DNA of 64,000 nucleotides from Anaerolineales bacterium UBA5195 (GTDB lineage Bacteria; Chloroflexota; Anaerolineae; Anaerolineales; Villigracilaceae), in NCBI GenBank assembly GCA_002412925.1, contig DHVZ01000059.1, positions 1-64,000 of the forward strand, written 5' to 3'. The notes beneath the pieces are model-generated. The model was not told where the DNA came from and did no database searches. It was given only the letters and a program-made list of their open reading frames with translations. The translations under genes and the position numbers were made by a program. Positions within the stretch are counted from its first letter, which is position 1. The number at the start of each line of letters is the position of its first letter. Positions 62,345 to 64,000 of this stretch are shown piece after piece.

Positions 62345-63004
62345 TTAGAGCACTTCTCTTAACGCCTTGATGCCCGCCGCAATGCCGCCCGGGTGCTTGA
62401 AGACAGAATTCCCGGCGACAAACGCATCAACTCCGGCCTGTGCAAGTGCCGGGCTGGTTTTCTCAGAAACACCGCCATCCACTTCCAGCCAGGCGGCGGG
62501 GTTGACCCCATCCAGCATCTGGCGGATTTCGGTGATCTTGGGCAGCATTTCGACGATGAAATCTTGCCCGCCGAAACCGGGGTTGACCGTCATGACCAGC
62601 ACCAGGTCCACGCAAGTTAATACTTCTTTCAGCATGACCGCCGGGGTGGCTGGATTGAGCGTTACCCCGGCCTTCACCCCCAGGGCTTGGATCTGCTGGA
62701 TGGTGCGGTGCAGGTGCGGGCAGGTTTCCACGTGCACCGTAATCCGCGAGGCCCCGGCATTGGCAAAGGCTTCGATCAGGTTTTCAGGTCTTTCGATCAT
62801 CAAATGCACATCGAGCGGCAAATTTGTCACCCGGCGGCAGGCTTCAACGACCAGCGGCCCCAGCGTCAGGTTGGGGACGAAATGCCCGTCCATCACATCG
62901 ACGTGGATCCAATCAGCCCCGGCTTTTTCACAGGCTGTAATTTCTTCGCCCAGGCGGGCAAAATCGGCAGATAAGATGGAGGGGGCAATCACCGGGGAAT
63001 GCAT
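62345..63004 (-). CDS. rpe: Ribulose-phosphate 3-epimerase
   Basis: The 219-aa TIM-barrel enzyme interconverts ribulose-5-P and xylulose-5-P in the pentose phosphate pathway. Motifs are IAPSILSADFARLGEEI, WIHVDVMDGHFVPNLTLGP, LDVHLMIERPE, VMTVNPGFGGQDF and EVDGGVSEKT. It begins immediately after the stop of the protein kinase gene with no gap. Confidence 0.96.
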   Translation of the reverse strand: MHSPVIAPSILSADFARLGEEITACEKAGADWIHVDVMDGHFVPNLTLGPLVVEACRRVTNLPLDVHLMIERPENLIEAFANAGASRITVHVETCPHLHRTIQQIQALGVKAGVTLNPATPAVMLKEVLTCVDLVLVMTVNPGFGGQDFIVEMLPKITEIRQMLDGVNPAAWLEVDGGVSEKTSPALAQAGVDAFVAGNSVFKHPGGIAAGIKALREVL

Positions 63005-64000
63005 TTACGGCAGGCTCGACCAGCGGAAAATGATGGCGATCCATAACGGGATCAGCCCGCCAACCGTTGCCAGGGCAACCAGGCCGAGACCGACCGAAAT
63101 CCAATCAATCTCGGCTGGGGGTTCGTACTCTTCCGGCTCAGGTTCCAGCACTTCGCGATAGCGCGGCAGAGGCTGGGGAAGGGGATGCCTGACCGCAACA
63201 GTCGGGGCAATTTGAGCAGGTGTGGAGGCGGGTTCTTGGATGGCGGGTATCGCAGGCGTGGGAGGGCGTTGTCCAAAAGTCATCAACACGCGGCCCAATT
63301 GGTCAGCCGTGCGGTAACGCGCGGCGGGTTCTTTGGCCAGCACCTTCATGATAATCTGTTCCAAACCGGGTGTAACTTTGGGGTTAAACACGCTCGGCAG
63401 TTGCGGCATCATCTCGCGGTGCAGGCGGGCCAGGGTTTCGGCGGTTTTGGCTACGAAAGGCGGGCGACCAGCCAGCATTTCGTACATAACCACGCCCAGC
63501 GAATAGACATCCGAAGCGGGCGAAGGAGCCTGCCCGGCGGCCTGTTCGGGCGAAAAATACAACGGTGAGCCCCAAACCACATCGTTCTGCTCGTCGGGGT
63601 TAATCCCGGCGATGGCGCGGGCAATGCCGAAGTCGGTCACTTTGACACGCCGGTCGGGGGTGACCAGGATGTTATGCGGCTTCACGTCACAGTGGACCAG
63701 CCCGGCGCGGTGTGCATACCCCAGCCCGGCGCAAGCCTGGATGATGATCGGCAGGGCATCTTCGGGGCTGAATTTTCCCAGGTTCTCGGTCATCGTCTTC
63801 AGGTTGGTGCCAGGCACATGTTCCATGACAATGAACAGCTTGCCCTGGTCGAATCCGAAATCATGCACGGTGACGATGTTGGGGTGCGAAAGGTTGGCCG
63901 CGGCTTTGGCCTCCTGCCTGAAACGCACCTGTAGTTCAGGATCGGCAGAATAATCGGAGCGCAGGATTTTAATCGCCACAAACCGCTCCAGCATCAGGTC
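63005..64000 (-). CDS. Ser/Thr protein kinase (PknB type), 5' end outside the window
   Basis: The visible part covers 331 residues. The first visible codons encode DLMLERFVAIKILR with the catalytic Lys of VAIK, so only the Gly-rich loop and N-terminus are missing. HCDVKPHNIL is the catalytic loop (Cys in place of the Arg of HRD), DFGIA the Mg-binding loop, and SPEQAAG the APE region. A Pro-rich linker and one membrane helix (ISVGLGLVALATVGGLIPLWIAIIF) end the protein, with almost no outer domain and no PASTA repeats. It is co-transcribed with rpe. Confidence 0.93.
   Translation of the reverse strand, partial: DLMLERFVAIKILRSDYSADPELQVRFRQEAKAAANLSHPNIVTVHDFGFDQGKLFIVMEHVPGTNLKTMTENLGKFSPEDALPIIIQACAGLGYAHRAGLVHCDVKPHNILVTPDRRVKVTDFGIARAIAGINPDEQNDVVWGSPLYFSPEQAAGQAPSPASDVYSLGVVMYEMLAGRPPFVAKTAETLARLHREMMPQLPSVFNPKVTPGLEQIIMKVLAKEPAARYRTADQLGRVLMTFGQRPPTPAIPAIQEPASTPAQIAPTVAVRHPLPQPLPRYREVLEPEPEEYEPPAEIDWISVGLGLVALATVGGLIPLWIAIIFRWSSLP

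Noticed and set aside
63670..63700. Loss of the HRD arginine in the Ser/Thr kinase (HCD) as a sign of a pseudokinase
   Set aside because: The catalytic Asp, the Lys of VAIK and DFG are all present, and HCDVKP is a known variant in bacterial PknB-type kinases.

Overview
The window looks like a chromosomal segment of a Chloroflexota bacterium, most likely of the class Anaerolineae. This is an inference from gene content, not a phylogenetic result. The signs are Thr/Pro-rich ('TPTPT') lipoprotein linkers, an NBR1-type Ig-like lipoprotein, a cyclic 2,3-diphosphoglycerate synthetase-type GTPase, a complete Gram-positive-style division and cell wall (dcw) cluster and ABC-type sugar uptake. I recognised no phage, plasmid, CRISPR, rRNA or tRNA feature. 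The only transposase sequence is a fragment.

Region 1 (about 1-13.9 kb, + strand) is mostly housekeeping: a LysM protein, rpsT, rubrerythrin, argS, a cDPG-synthetase-like GTPase, bioY, an Ig-like lipoprotein, a PhoP/PhoR-type two-component pair, a SIMPL protein, a band-7/SPFH gene split by an in-frame TAG, and a glycoside hydrolase lipoprotein. The last gene is preceded by a perfect TGTAACCGGTTACA palindrome. Region 2 (14.0-17.8 kb, - strand) is a redox module: a PadR regulator, a polyferredoxin membrane protein, a flavodoxin, a tandem-flavodoxin protein and a small membrane protein. Region 3 (18.0-37.9 kb) has obg on + and then, on the - strand, the whole dcw cluster from mraZ (37.7 kb) to ftsZ (20.0 kb): mraZ-rsmH-ftsL-like-PBP-murF-mraY-murD-ftsW-murG-cvpA-murC-small ORF-murB-ddl-ftsQ-ftsA-ftsZ. 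A -35/-10 promoter and two arrays of 10-bp MraZ-type boxes lie upstream of mraZ.

Region 4 (37.9-42.6 kb, + strand) holds a SAM methyltransferase, a PAS/GAF/HD-GYP c-di-GMP phosphodiesterase and a SIS-domain sugar-phosphate protein. Region 5 (42.6-53.0 kb, - strand) is a LacI-controlled amino-sugar operon: LacI repressor, solute-binding lipoprotein, two ABC permeases, GH4 glycosidase, BadF-type sugar kinase, a solute-binding-like protein with no signal peptide, a GH18 lipoprotein and a ChbG/YdjC deacetylase. The GH4 plus ChbG pair recalls the enterobacterial chb chitobiose operon, with the PTS replaced by an ABC transporter and a kinase. The LacI gene sits behind tandem copies of the same palindrome found 40 kb away at 12.57 kb, which links the two loci into one regulon.

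Region 6 (53.1-64 kb) has a ComM-type ATPase, a membrane glycosyltransferase, a transposase fragment, a DUF1905 gene, a fatty-acid kinase set (DegV, a divergent DegV paralogue, FakA, Asp23), rpmB, rpe and the 3' part of a Ser/Thr protein kinase that runs off the right edge.

Several short dispersed repeats are visible: an 88-bp element with terminal inverted repeats (two copies), long GGGGTG palindromes (three), and single copies of repeat types often seen between bacterial genes, one of them inserted in frame in argS.
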